In this document: one piece after another, positions 54,786 through 64,000 of the stretch | Position numbering within the stretch: position 1 is the first letter of the stretch | Layout of the letters: each line of letters starts with the position of its first letter | DNA from: Locusta migratoria | Lineage: Eukaryota; Arthropoda; Insecta; Orthoptera; Acrididae | DNA length: 64,000 nt | Assembly: GCA_026315105.1 (NCBI GenBank) | Contig: JAOYRU010000059.1 | Coordinates: 62,001 to 126,000 of the forward strand | Reading direction: 5' to 3' | The notes under the pieces: model-generated | The model's input: only the letters and a program-made list of their open reading frames with translations | What the model was told of the DNA's origin: nothing | Databases searched by the model: none | Made by a program: the position numbers and the translations under genes

Positions 54786-55512
54786 ATTTTGCACTAGTTT
54801 GTTTTTATTTTTTCCCCATCTCAGATCCTCCAAATTTTGTGACTCCCTCTACTATTCAGTGAGGAACTTTGCATATCGTAGTCTCTAATACATATGTTTT
54901 TTCAGAGTACACGAATCTTCCACCAAGCAGGGACATTGTGCATTTCTGTGTGTGCGTATACTACGATCTTCTCGCAGTCTGTTTGCCCATTTGATTTATA
55001 CACCTTTGCCTTCCGACCGAGCGGCAGCGAGCGGCAGTCGAGCAAAGTCAGCAAAGTCAAGAGAAAGACCCCCCCCCCCCCACGCACCCCCGAGCCGCCA
55101 TCCCTCGCCTGGAATGTCACTTCATAGTCCTCACAGAGAAGAACGTAAGAAAAGAACAAATAAAAGTGCTTAGTACGTAGCTTTGTTGTGGCCTCAATAT
55201 CTTAGGTTCGAATCCTGGTCACGGCAATCAATTTCTGCAGTAGCTCTTTGCCTTGCTGTTGCTGCCCCCAACTAACCGTGAACAAATGTTGAGTGATAAT
55301 GACAGCTCTGTCTTTGTTTTTCACGTGTTCTCAGAGGTCAAATTGCGTACAACTGTTGGCCCAGGACAAGGTAGAAAATTGGGATGATGCGTGAGAAGTT
55401 TAGTTGAAAGGGGCACTTGTTTACGATGTGATGGATAAGCAGGCAGTCACAGTAGAATAGTATGCCCTGTTTGGATAAGAGATAAGAAGGCACAGTGCTT
55501 ACACCCAGCGCA

Positions 55513-55594
55513 GGTAGCGTGGCCGAGCGGTCTAAGGCGCTGGTTTAAGGCACCAGTCTCTTCGGAGGCGTGGGTTCGAATCCCACCGCTGCCA
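55513..55594 (+). tRNA. tRNA-Leu(AAG), U23
   Basis: No change seen. Confidence 0.95.
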
Positions 55595-55832
55595 TAATTT
55601 TGTGGCACACCACGAAACTGGATCTTCAGGCTTTCTCTTCCACGATCGCAGCTAAAGCTGTCGGATGGTGTTTTCGTAGGGCAGGAATGATGTTTCTCTT
55701 GCTGCCAAGGGAGTACTCTCTGACGAGAGAGCGGAGGAAATGTGCCGTGCGACGATTGCATAGGCGTTTTGTTTCCTCTTGTAACTGCTTGCTGCAGAGC
55801 AAAAGCAACAGTATTGCGGTCGTCGTTCCAGT

Positions 55833-55914
55833 GGTAACGTGGCCGAGCGGTCTAAGGCGCTGGTTTTAGGCACCAGTCTCTTCGGAGGCGTGGGTTCGAA
55901 TCCCACCGTTGCCA
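55833..55914 (+). tRNA. tRNA-Leu(UAG), U24
   Basis: No change seen. Confidence 0.95.
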
Positions 55915-56490
55915 ATTGTTTGCTCTAATTTATTTATTTATTTTAATTCTTTTTTTTTCCGAGAATGTAACGACTGCTTTTGTGGAAAGGATGCATCTCA
56001 TCCGACGGCCGTGTCGTGTAGGTCTAAGGCGCTGGTTTCAGGCACCATTATCTTCGGAGGCGTGGGTTCGAATCCCATTGCTGCCAAGGCATATAGTGTT
56101 TTCTCTCTCGAAGATGGGTGCATTCAGTAAGTGAGTATGAGACAACGAGTTAGTACATTTTCTCTATATTGTGGAATGTGCCACAGAAAGGCTTGCAACA
56201 ACAGGAATCTATCGAATTGGCGATGGAGAGGAAAACAGTAGCGATTTGAAGCGAATGCTGAGAAAATTTGCAGCCATTGGACGTAGAACGGAAATAGGTG
56301 CGGCGTTAGCGAGGGCTGTCTTGCACCAGTTGTGAGACGTTATTTCGAGCATGAAGGCAGGTGCAGTTTTGTCTCATGGTTGCTATAGGACGTCACCACG
56401 TAATAAATGTGGCGCATGGTGTTCTGAAATCAGCATTTTTGACTGTGGTGTGGTCATTATTATGCCTCGTGAAGGGAGTGTGCTTCGTAG

Positions 56491-56562
56491 TCCGGTGTGG
56501 TCTAGTGGCTAGGATATCTGGCTCTCACCCAGGAGGCCCGGGTTCGATTCCCGGCACCGGAA
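56491..56562 (+). tRNA. tRNA-Glu(CUC), U24
   Basis: No change seen. Confidence 0.95.
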
Positions 56563-56779
56563 TTTCACTTTTTAATGCACCTGTTATGCTACTTGCCTCG
56601 ACGTTGCCCGGTTTGACGCTCCCCTGACGATTGTAGAAAGCTATCCAGAGTATAAACAACAGCAGTAACTGGCGGCGAAAGAGAGGCTTCTTCCCCAGAC
56701 TCACAGTCATCAGGCTGTGGCGTGATGCTTTGCTGTGTATTGGAGCTAAGAGAGGAAGCTCTTTCGGGGTGTACCCACG

Positions 56780-56851
56780 GCCGTGATCGTCTAGTGGTTA
56801 GGACATTGCGTTGTGGCCGCAATAACCCAGGTTCGAATCCTGGTCACGGCA
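56780..56851 (+). tRNA. tRNA-His(GUG), U24
   Basis: No change seen. Confidence 0.95.
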
Positions 56852-57577
56852 ATTTTGCACTAGTTTGTTTTTATTTTTTCCCCATCTCAGATCCTCCAAA
56901 TTTTGTGACTCCCTCTACTATTCAGTGAGGAACTTTGCATATCGTAGTCTCTAATACATATGTTTTTTCAGAGTACACGAATCTTCCACCAAGCAGGGAC
57001 ATTGTGCATTTCTGTGTGTGCGTATACTACGATCTTCTCGCAGTCTGTTTGCCCATTTGATTTATACACCTTTGCCTTCCGACCGAGCGGCAGCGAGCGG
57101 CAGTCGAGCAAAGTCAGCAAAGTCAAGAGAAAGACCCCCCCCCCCCACGCACCCCCGAGCCGCCATCCCTCGCCTGGAATGTCACTTCATAGTCCTCACA
57201 GAGAAGAACGTAAGAAAAGAACAAATAAAAGTGCTTAGTACGTAGCTTTGTTGTGGCCTCAATATCTTAGGTTCGAATCCTGGTCACGGCAATCAATTTC
57301 TGCAGTAGCTCTTTGCCTTGCTGTTGCTGCCCCCAACTAACCGTGAACAAATGTTGAGTGATAATGACAGCTCTGTCTTTGTTTTTCACGTGTTCTCAGA
57401 GGTCAAATTGCGTACAACTGTTGGCCCAGGACAAGGTAGAAAATTGGGATGATGCGTGAGAAGTTTAGTTGAAAGGGGCACTTGTTTACGATGTGATGGA
57501 TAAGCAGGCAGTCACAGTAGAATAGTATGCCCTGTTTGGATAAGAGATAAGAAGGCACAGTGCTTACACCCAGCGCA

Positions 57578-57659
57578 GGTAGCGTGGCCGAGCGGTCTAA
57601 GGCGCTGGTTTAAGGCACCAGTCTCTTCGGAGGCGTGGGTTCGAATCCCACCGCTGCCA
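57578..57659 (+). tRNA. tRNA-Leu(AAG), U24
   Basis: No change seen. Confidence 0.95.
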
Positions 57660-57897
57660 TAATTTTGTGGCACACCACGAAACTGGATCTTCAGGCTTTC
57701 TCTTCCACGATCGCAGCTAAAGCTGTCGGATGGTGTTTTCGTAGGGCAGGAATGATGTTTCTCTTGCTGCCAAGGGAGTACTCTCTGACGAGAGAGCGGA
57801 GGAAATGTGCCGTGCGACGATTGCATAGGCGTTTTGTTTCCTCTTGTAACTGCTTGCTGCAGAGCAAAAGCAACAGTATTGCGGTCGTCGTTCCAGT

Positions 57898-57979
57898 GGT
57901 AACGTGGCCGAGCGGTCTAAGGCGCTGGTTTTAGGCACCAGTCTCTTCGGAGGCGTGGGTTCGAATCCCACCGTTGCCA
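57898..57979 (+). tRNA. tRNA-Leu(UAG), U25
   Basis: Gene unchanged; an extra C follows about 10 bases downstream. Confidence 0.95.
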
Positions 57980-58556
57980 ATTGTTTGCTCCTAATTTATT
58001 TATTTATTTTAATTCTTTTTTTTTCCGAGAATGTAACGACTGCTTTTGTGGAAAGGATGCATCTCATCCGACGGCCGTGTCGTGTAGGTCTAAGGCGCTG
58101 GTTTCAGGCACCATTATCTTCGGAGGCGTGGGTTCGAATCCCATTGCTGCCAAGGCATATAGTGTTTTCTCTCTCGAAGATGGGTGCATTCAGTAAGTGA
58201 GTATGAGACAACGAGTTAGTACATTTTCTCTATATTGTGGAATGTGCCACAGAAAGGCTTGCAACAACAGGAATCTATCGAATTGGCGATGGAGAGGAAA
58301 ACAGTAGCGATTTGAAGCGAATGCTGAGAAAATTTGCAGCCATTGGACGTAGAACGGAAATAGGTGCGGCGTTAGCGAGGGCTGTCTTGCACCAGTTGTG
58401 AGACGTTATTTCGAGCATGAAGGCAGGTGCAGTTTTGTCTCATGGTTGCTATAGGACGTCACCACGTAATAAATGTGGCGCATGGTGTTCTGAAATCAGC
58501 ATTTTTGACTGTGGTGTGGTCATTATTATGCCTCGTGAAGGGAGTGTGCTTCGTAG

Positions 58557-58628
58557 TCCGGTGTGGTCTAGTGGCTAGGATATCTGGCTCTCACCCAGGA
58601 GGCCCGGGTTCGATTCCCGGCACCGGAA
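58557..58628 (+). tRNA. tRNA-Glu(CUC), U25
   Basis: No change seen. Confidence 0.95.
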
Positions 58629-58845
58629 TTTCACTTTTTAATGCACCTGTTATGCTACTTGCCTCGACGTTGCCCGGTTTGACGCTCCCCTGACGATTGT
58701 AGAAAGCTATCCAGAGTATAAACAACAGCAGTAACTGGCGGCGAAAGAGAGGCTTCTTCCCCAGACTCACAGTCATCAGGCTGTGGCGTGATGCTTTGCT
58801 GTGTATTGGAGCTAAGAGAGGAAGCTCTTTCGGGGTGTACCCACG

Positions 58846-58917
58846 GCCGTGATCGTCTAGTGGTTAGGACATTGCGTTGTGGCCGCAATAACCCAGGTTC
58901 GAATCCTGGTCACGGCA
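58846..58917 (+). tRNA. tRNA-His(GUG), U25
   Basis: No change seen. Confidence 0.95.
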
Positions 58918-59643
58918 ATTTTGCACTAGTTTGTTTTTATTTTTTCCCCATCTCAGATCCTCCAAATTTTGTGACTCCCTCTACTATTCAGTGAGGAACT
59001 TTGCATATCGTAGTCTCTAATACATATGTTTTTTCAGAGTACACGAATCTTCCACCAAGCAGGGACATTGTGCATTTCTGTGTGTGCGTATACTACGATC
59101 TTCTCGCAGTCTGTTTGCCCATTTGATTTATACACCTTTGCCTTCCGACCGAGCGGCAGCGAGCGGCAGTCGAGCAAAGTCAGCAAAGTCAAGAGAAAGA
59201 CCCCCCCCCCCCACGCACCCCCGAGCCGCCATCCCTCGCCTGGAATGTCACTTCATAGTCCTCACAGAGAAGAACGTAAGAAAAGAACAAATAAAAGTGC
59301 TTAGTACGTAGCTTTGTTGTGGCCTCAATATCTTAGGTTCGAATCCTGGTCACGGCAATCAATTTCTGCAGTAGCTCTTTGCCTTGCTGTTGCTGCCCCC
59401 AACTAACCGTGAACAAATGTTGAGTGATAATGACAGCTCTGTCTTTGTTTTTCACGTGTTCTCAGAGGTCAAATTGCGTACAACTGTTGGCCCAGGACAA
59501 GGTAGAAAATTGGGATGATGCGTGAGAAGTTTAGTTGAAAGGGGCACTTGTTTACGATGTGATGGATAAGCAGGCAGTCACAGTAGAATAGTATGCCCTG
59601 TTTGGATAAGAGATAAGAAGGCACAGTGCTTACACCCAGCGCA

Positions 59644-59725
59644 GGTAGCGTGGCCGAGCGGTCTAAGGCGCTGGTTTAAGGCACCAGTCTCTTCGGAGGC
59701 GTGGGTTCGAATCCCACCGCTGCCA
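59644..59725 (+). tRNA. tRNA-Leu(AAG), U25
   Basis: No change seen. Confidence 0.95.
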
Positions 59726-59963
59726 TAATTTTGTGGCACACCACGAAACTGGATCTTCAGGCTTTCTCTTCCACGATCGCAGCTAAAGCTGTCGGATGGT
59801 GTTTTCGTAGGGCAGGAATGATGTTTCTCTTGCTGCCAAGGGAGTACTCTCTGACGAGAGAGCGGAGGAAATGTGCCGTGCGACGATTGCATAGGCGTTT
59901 TGTTTCCTCTTGTAACTGCTTGCTGCAGAGCAAAAGCAACAGTATTGCGGTCGTCGTTCCAGT

Positions 59964-60045
59964 GGTAACGTGGCCGAGCGGTCTAAGGCGCTGGTTTTAG
60001 GCACCAGTCTCTTCGGAGGCGTGGGTTCGAATCCCACCGTTGCCA
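59964..60045 (+). tRNA. tRNA-Leu(UAG), U26
   Basis: No change seen. Confidence 0.95.
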
Positions 60046-60623
60046 ATTGTTTGCTCTAATTTATTTATTTATTTTAATTCTTTTTTTTTCCGAGAATGTA
60101 ACGACTGCTTTTGTGGAAAGGATGCATCTCATCCGACGGCCGTGTCGTGTAGGTCTAAGAGGCGCTGGTTTCAGGCACCATTATCTTCGGAGGCGTGGGT
60201 TCGAATCCCATTGCTGCCAAGGCATATAGTGTTTTCTCTCTCGAAGATGGGTGCATTCAGTAAGTGAGTATGAGACAACGAGTTAGTACATTTTCTCTAT
60301 ATTGTGGAATGTGCCACAGAAAGGCTTGCAACAACAGGAATCTATCGAATTGGCGATGGAGAGGAAAACAGTAGCGATTTGAAGCGAATGCTGAGAAAAT
60401 TTGCAGCCATTGGACGTAGAACGGAAATAGGTGCGGCGTTAGCGAGGGCTGTCTTGCACCAGTTGTGAGACGTTATTTCGAGCATGAAGGCAGGTGCAGT
60501 TTTGTCTCATGGTTGCTATAGGACGTCACCACGTAATAAATGTGGCGCATGGTGTTCTGAAATCAGCATTTTTGACTGTGGTGTGGTCATTATTATGCCT
60601 CGTGAAGGGAGTGTGCTTCGTAG

Positions 60624-60695
60624 TCCGGTGTGGTCTAGTGGCTAGGATATCTGGCTCTCACCCAGGAGGCCCGGGTTCGATTCCCGGCACCGGAA
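60624..60695 (+). tRNA. tRNA-Glu(CUC), U26
   Basis: No change seen. Confidence 0.95.
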
Positions 60696-60912
60696 TTTCA
60701 CTTTTTAATGCACCTGTTATGCTACTTGCCTCGACGTTGCCCGGTTTGACGCTCCCCTGACGATTGTAGAAAGCTATCCAGAGTATAAACAACAGCAGTA
60801 ACTGGCGGCGAAAGAGAGGCTTCTTCCCCAGACTCACAGTCATCAGGCTGTGGCGTGATGCTTTGCTGTGTATTGGAGCTAAGAGAGGAAGCTCTTTCGG
60901 GGTGTACCCACG

Positions 60913-60984
60913 GCCGTGATCGTCTAGTGGTTAGGACATTGCGTTGTGGCCGCAATAACCCAGGTTCGAATCCTGGTCACGGCA
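60913..60984 (+). tRNA. tRNA-His(GUG), U26
   Basis: No change seen. Confidence 0.95.
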
Positions 60985-61711
60985 ATTTTGCACTAGTTTG
61001 TTTTTATTTTTTCCCCATCTCAGATCCTCCAAATTTTGTGACTCCCTCTACTATTCAGTGAGGAACTTTGCATATCGTAGTCTCTAATACATATGTTTTT
61101 TCAGAGTACACGAATCTTCCACCAAGCAGGGACATTGTGCATTTCTGTGTGTGCGTATACTACGATCTTCTCGCAGTCTGTTTGCCCATTTGATTTATAC
61201 ACCTTTGCCTTCCGACCGAGCGGCAGCGAGCGGCAGTCGAGCAAAGTCAGCAAAGTCAAGAGAAAGACCCCCCCCCCCCCACGCACCCCCGAGCCGCCAT
61301 CCCTCGCCTGGAATGTCACTTCATAGTCCTCACAGAGAAGAACGTAAGAAAAGAACAAATAAAAGTGCTTAGTACGTAGCTTTGTTGTGGCCTCAATATC
61401 TTAGGTTCGAATCCTGGTCACGGCAATCAATTTCTGCAGTAGCTCTTTGCCTTGCTGTTGCTGCCCCCAACTAACCGTGAACAAATGTTGAGTGATAATG
61501 ACAGCTCTGTCTTTGTTTTTCACGTGTTCTCAGAGGTCAAATTGCGTACAACTGTTGGCCCAGGACAAGGTAGAAAATTGGGATGATGCGTGAGAAGTTT
61601 AGTTGAAAGGGGCACTTGTTTACGATGTGATGGATAAGCAGGCAGTCACAGTAGAATAGTATGCCCTGTTTGGATAAGAGATAAGAAGGCACAGTGCTTA
61701 CACCCAGCGCA

Positions 61712-61793
61712 GGTAGCGTGGCCGAGCGGTCTAAGGCGCTGGTTTAAGGCACCAGTCTCTTCGGAGGCGTGGGTTCGAATCCCACCGCTGCCA
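61712..61793 (+). tRNA. tRNA-Leu(AAG), U26
   Basis: No change seen. Confidence 0.95.
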
Positions 61794-62031
61794 TAATTTT
61801 GTGGCACACCACGAAACTGGATCTTCAGGCTTTCTCTTCCACGATCGCAGCTAAAGCTGTCGGATGGTGTTTTCGTAGGGCAGGAATGATGTTTCTCTTG
61901 CTGCCAAGGGAGTACTCTCTGACGAGAGAGCGGAGGAAATGTGCCGTGCGACGATTGCATAGGCGTTTTGTTTCCTCTTGTAACTGCTTGCTGCAGAGCA
62001 AAAGCAACAGTATTGCGGTCGTCGTTCCAGT

Positions 62032-62113
62032 GGTAACGTGGCCGAGCGGTCTAAGGCGCTGGTTTTAGGCACCAGTCTCTTCGGAGGCGTGGGTTCGAAT
62101 CCCACCGTTGCCA
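62032..62113 (+). tRNA. tRNA-Leu(UAG), U27
   Basis: No change seen. Confidence 0.95.
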
Positions 62114-62689
62114 ATTGTTTGCTCTAATTTATTTATTTATTTTAATTCTTTTTTTTTCCGAGAATGTAACGACTGCTTTTGTGGAAAGGATGCATCTCAT
62201 CCGACGGCCGTGTCGTGTAGGTCTAAGGCGCTGGTTTCAGGCACCATTATCTTCGGAGGCGTGGGTTCGAATCCCATTGCTGCCAAGGCATATAGTGTTT
62301 TCTCTCTCGAAGATGGGTGCATTCAGTAAGTGAGTATGAGACAACGAGTTAGTACATTTTCTCTATATTGTGGAATGTGCCACAGAAAGGCTTGCAACAA
62401 CAGGAATCTATCGAATTGGCGATGGAGAGGAAAACAGTAGCGATTTGAAGCGAATGCTGAGAAAATTTGCAGCCATTGGACGTAGAACGGAAATAGGTGC
62501 GGCGTTAGCGAGGGCTGTCTTGCACCAGTTGTGAGACGTTATTTCGAGCATGAAGGCAGGTGCAGTTTTGTCTCATGGTTGCTATAGGACGTCACCACGT
62601 AATAAATGTGGCGCATGGTGTTCTGAAATCAGCATTTTTGACTGTGGTGTGGTCATTATTATGCCTCGTGAAGGGAGTGTGCTTCGTAG

Positions 62690-62761
62690 TCCGGTGTGGT
62701 CTAGTGGCTAGGATATCTGGCTCTCACCCAGGAGGCCCGGGTTCGATTCCCGGCACCGGAA
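62690..62761 (+). tRNA. tRNA-Glu(CUC), U27
   Basis: No change seen. Confidence 0.95.
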
Positions 62762-62978
62762 TTTCACTTTTTAATGCACCTGTTATGCTACTTGCCTCGA
62801 CGTTGCCCGGTTTGACGCTCCCCTGACGATTGTAGAAAGCTATCCAGAGTATAAACAACAGCAGTAACTGGCGGCGAAAGAGAGGCTTCTTCCCCAGACT
62901 CACAGTCATCAGGCTGTGGCGTGATGCTTTGCTGTGTATTGGAGCTAAGAGAGGAAGCTCTTTCGGGGTGTACCCACG

Positions 62979-63050
62979 GCCGTGATCGTCTAGTGGTTAG
63001 GACATTGCGTTGTGGCCGCAATAACCCAGGTTCGAATCCTGGTCACGGCA
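62979..63050 (+). tRNA. tRNA-His(GUG), U27
   Basis: No change seen. Confidence 0.95.
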
Positions 63051-63780
63051 ATTTTGCACTAGTTTGTTTTTATTTTTTCCCCATCTCAGATCCTCCAAAT
63101 TTTGTGACTCCCTCTACTATTCAGTGAGGAACTTTGCATATCGTAGTCTCTAATACATATGTTTTTTCAGAGTACACGAATCTTCCACCAAGCAGGGACA
63201 TTGTGCATTTCTGTGTGTGCGTATACTACGATCTTCTCGCAGTCTGTTTGCCCATTTGATTTATACACCTTTGCCTTCCGACCGAGCGGCAGCGAGCGGC
63301 AGTCGAGCAAAGTCAGCAAAGTCAAGAGAAAGACCCCCCCCCCCCCCCCACGCACCCCCGAGCCGCCATCCCTCGCCTGGAATGTCACTTCATAGTCCTC
63401 ACAGAGAAGAACGTAAGAAAAGAACAAATAAAAGTGCTTAGTACGTAGCTTTGTTGTGGCCTCAATATCTTAGGTTCGAATCCTGGTCACGGCAATCAAT
63501 TTCTGCAGTAGCTCTTTGCCTTGCTGTTGCTGCCCCCAACTAACCGTGAACAAATGTTGAGTGATAATGACAGCTCTGTCTTTGTTTTTCACGTGTTCTC
63601 AGAGGTCAAATTGCGTACAACTGTTGGCCCAGGACAAGGTAGAAAATTGGGATGATGCGTGAGAAGTTTAGTTGAAAGGGGCACTTGTTTACGATGTGAT
63701 GGATAAGCAGGCAGTCACAGTAGAATAGTATGCCCTGTTTGGATAAGAGATAAGAAGGCACAGTGCTTACACCCAGCGCA

Positions 63781-63862
63781 GGTAGCGTGGCCGAGCGGTC
63801 TAAGGCGCTGGTTTAAGGCACCAGTCTCTTCGGAGGCGTGGGTTCGAATCCCACCGCTGCCA
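63781..63862 (+). tRNA. tRNA-Leu(AAG), U27
   Basis: Unchanged; the last complete gene in the window. Confidence 0.95.
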
Positions 63863-64000
63863 TAATTTTGTGGCACACCACGAAACTGGATCTTCAGGCT
63901 TTCTCTTCCACGATCGCAGCTAAAGCTGTCGGATGGTGTTTTCGTAGGGCAGGAATGATGTTTTCTCTTGCTGCCAAGGGAGTACTCTCTGACGAGAGAG

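Larger units (their letters stand above)
53767..55832 (+). repeat. Tandem tRNA unit U23 (2066 bp)
   Basis: C-tract 13. Chimeric pseudo-tRNA 53939-54020; His remnant 55165-55226. Confidence 0.97.
55833..57897 (+). repeat. Tandem tRNA unit U24 (2065 bp)
   Basis: C-tract 12. Chimeric pseudo-tRNA 56005-56086; His remnant 57230-57291. Confidence 0.97.
57898..59963 (+). repeat. Tandem tRNA unit U25 (2066 bp)
   Basis: C-tract 12. Chimeric pseudo-tRNA 58071-58152; His remnant 59296-59357. One extra C (TGCTCCTAA) just after Leu(UAG) near 57990. Confidence 0.97.
59964..62031 (+). repeat. Tandem tRNA unit U26 (2068 bp)
   Basis: C-tract 13. Chimeric pseudo-tRNA 60136-60219 carries a 2-base insertion in its D arm (CTAAGAGGCG). 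His remnant 61364-61425. Confidence 0.97.
62032..64000 (+). repeat. Tandem tRNA unit U27 (partial, cut by window end)
   Basis: C-tract 16, the longest. Chimeric pseudo-tRNA 62204-62285; His remnant 63433-63494. One extra T near 63964. The unit ends in the spacer before the next Leu(UAG). Confidence 0.95.

Noticed and set aside
1..64000. CRISPR array or bacterial/organellar tRNA operon
   Set aside because: The repeat is ~2 kb with identical spacers, not short repeats with unique spacers. The tRNAs have internal Pol III boxes, T-run stops, no encoded CCA and a eukaryotic LINE beside them.

Overview
This window is nearly all one head-to-tail tandem array of a ~2.06 kb unit that carries four apparently functional nuclear tRNA genes, all on the + strand. 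In order they are Leu(UAG), Glu(CUC), His(GUG) and Leu(AAG). Each unit also holds two broken tRNAs: a Leu(CAG)-like gene whose 5' end looks like tRNA-His, and a tRNA-His lacking its 5' end. I count 28 units (called U0 to U27 here, each starting at Leu(UAG)); U27 is cut by the window edge and 132 bp of a preceding unit lies at the left end. That makes 113 intact-looking tRNA genes: 28 Leu(UAG), 28 Glu, 29 His and 28 Leu(AAG). The array runs off both ends of the window.

The genes have eukaryotic Pol III features: internal A and B boxes, no encoded CCA, and a T-run soon after each gene. The anticodon arms and T arms of Glu and His resemble those I remember from insects, so an arthropod with a repeat-rich genome is the best guess. 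This rests on recall and was not searched. Units differ by about 1% or less, mostly in a C-homopolymer of 9 to 16 bases plus a few shared point variants that cluster in neighbouring units, as expected from unequal exchange and gene conversion.

One unit (U4) is interrupted at 9422-15200 by a complete-looking non-LTR retrotransposon. Its ORF1 (474 aa) has a CCHC zinc knuckle. Its ORF2 (1112 aa) has an AP-type endonuclease, a reverse transcriptase with a YADD box, and a C-terminal CCHC motif. It resembles the Tx1/L1 lineage, in which several families target multicopy RNA genes. Its 3' end, after an A-tract, a tRNA-Thr-like fragment and a second A-tract, joins tRNA-Glu exactly at nucleotide 15 in the D arm. 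Its 5' end joins the array 5 bp after tRNA-His, leaving a 352-bp stretch duplicated on both sides.

The most interesting pattern is that every broken tRNA in the window breaks at the same D-arm position (about nt 14-17). This suggests a retrotransposon lineage whose endonuclease targets tRNA genes there, with older footprints built into the amplified unit. Both retrotransposon ORFs also start at a stop/start overlap (TAATG and ATGA) with a tiny upstream ORF, suggesting translation by termination-reinitiation.

The rest of each unit is spacer. One 64-codon open stretch resembles the start of a RhoGAP domain and may be a captured gene fragment. No other protein-coding gene is supported.
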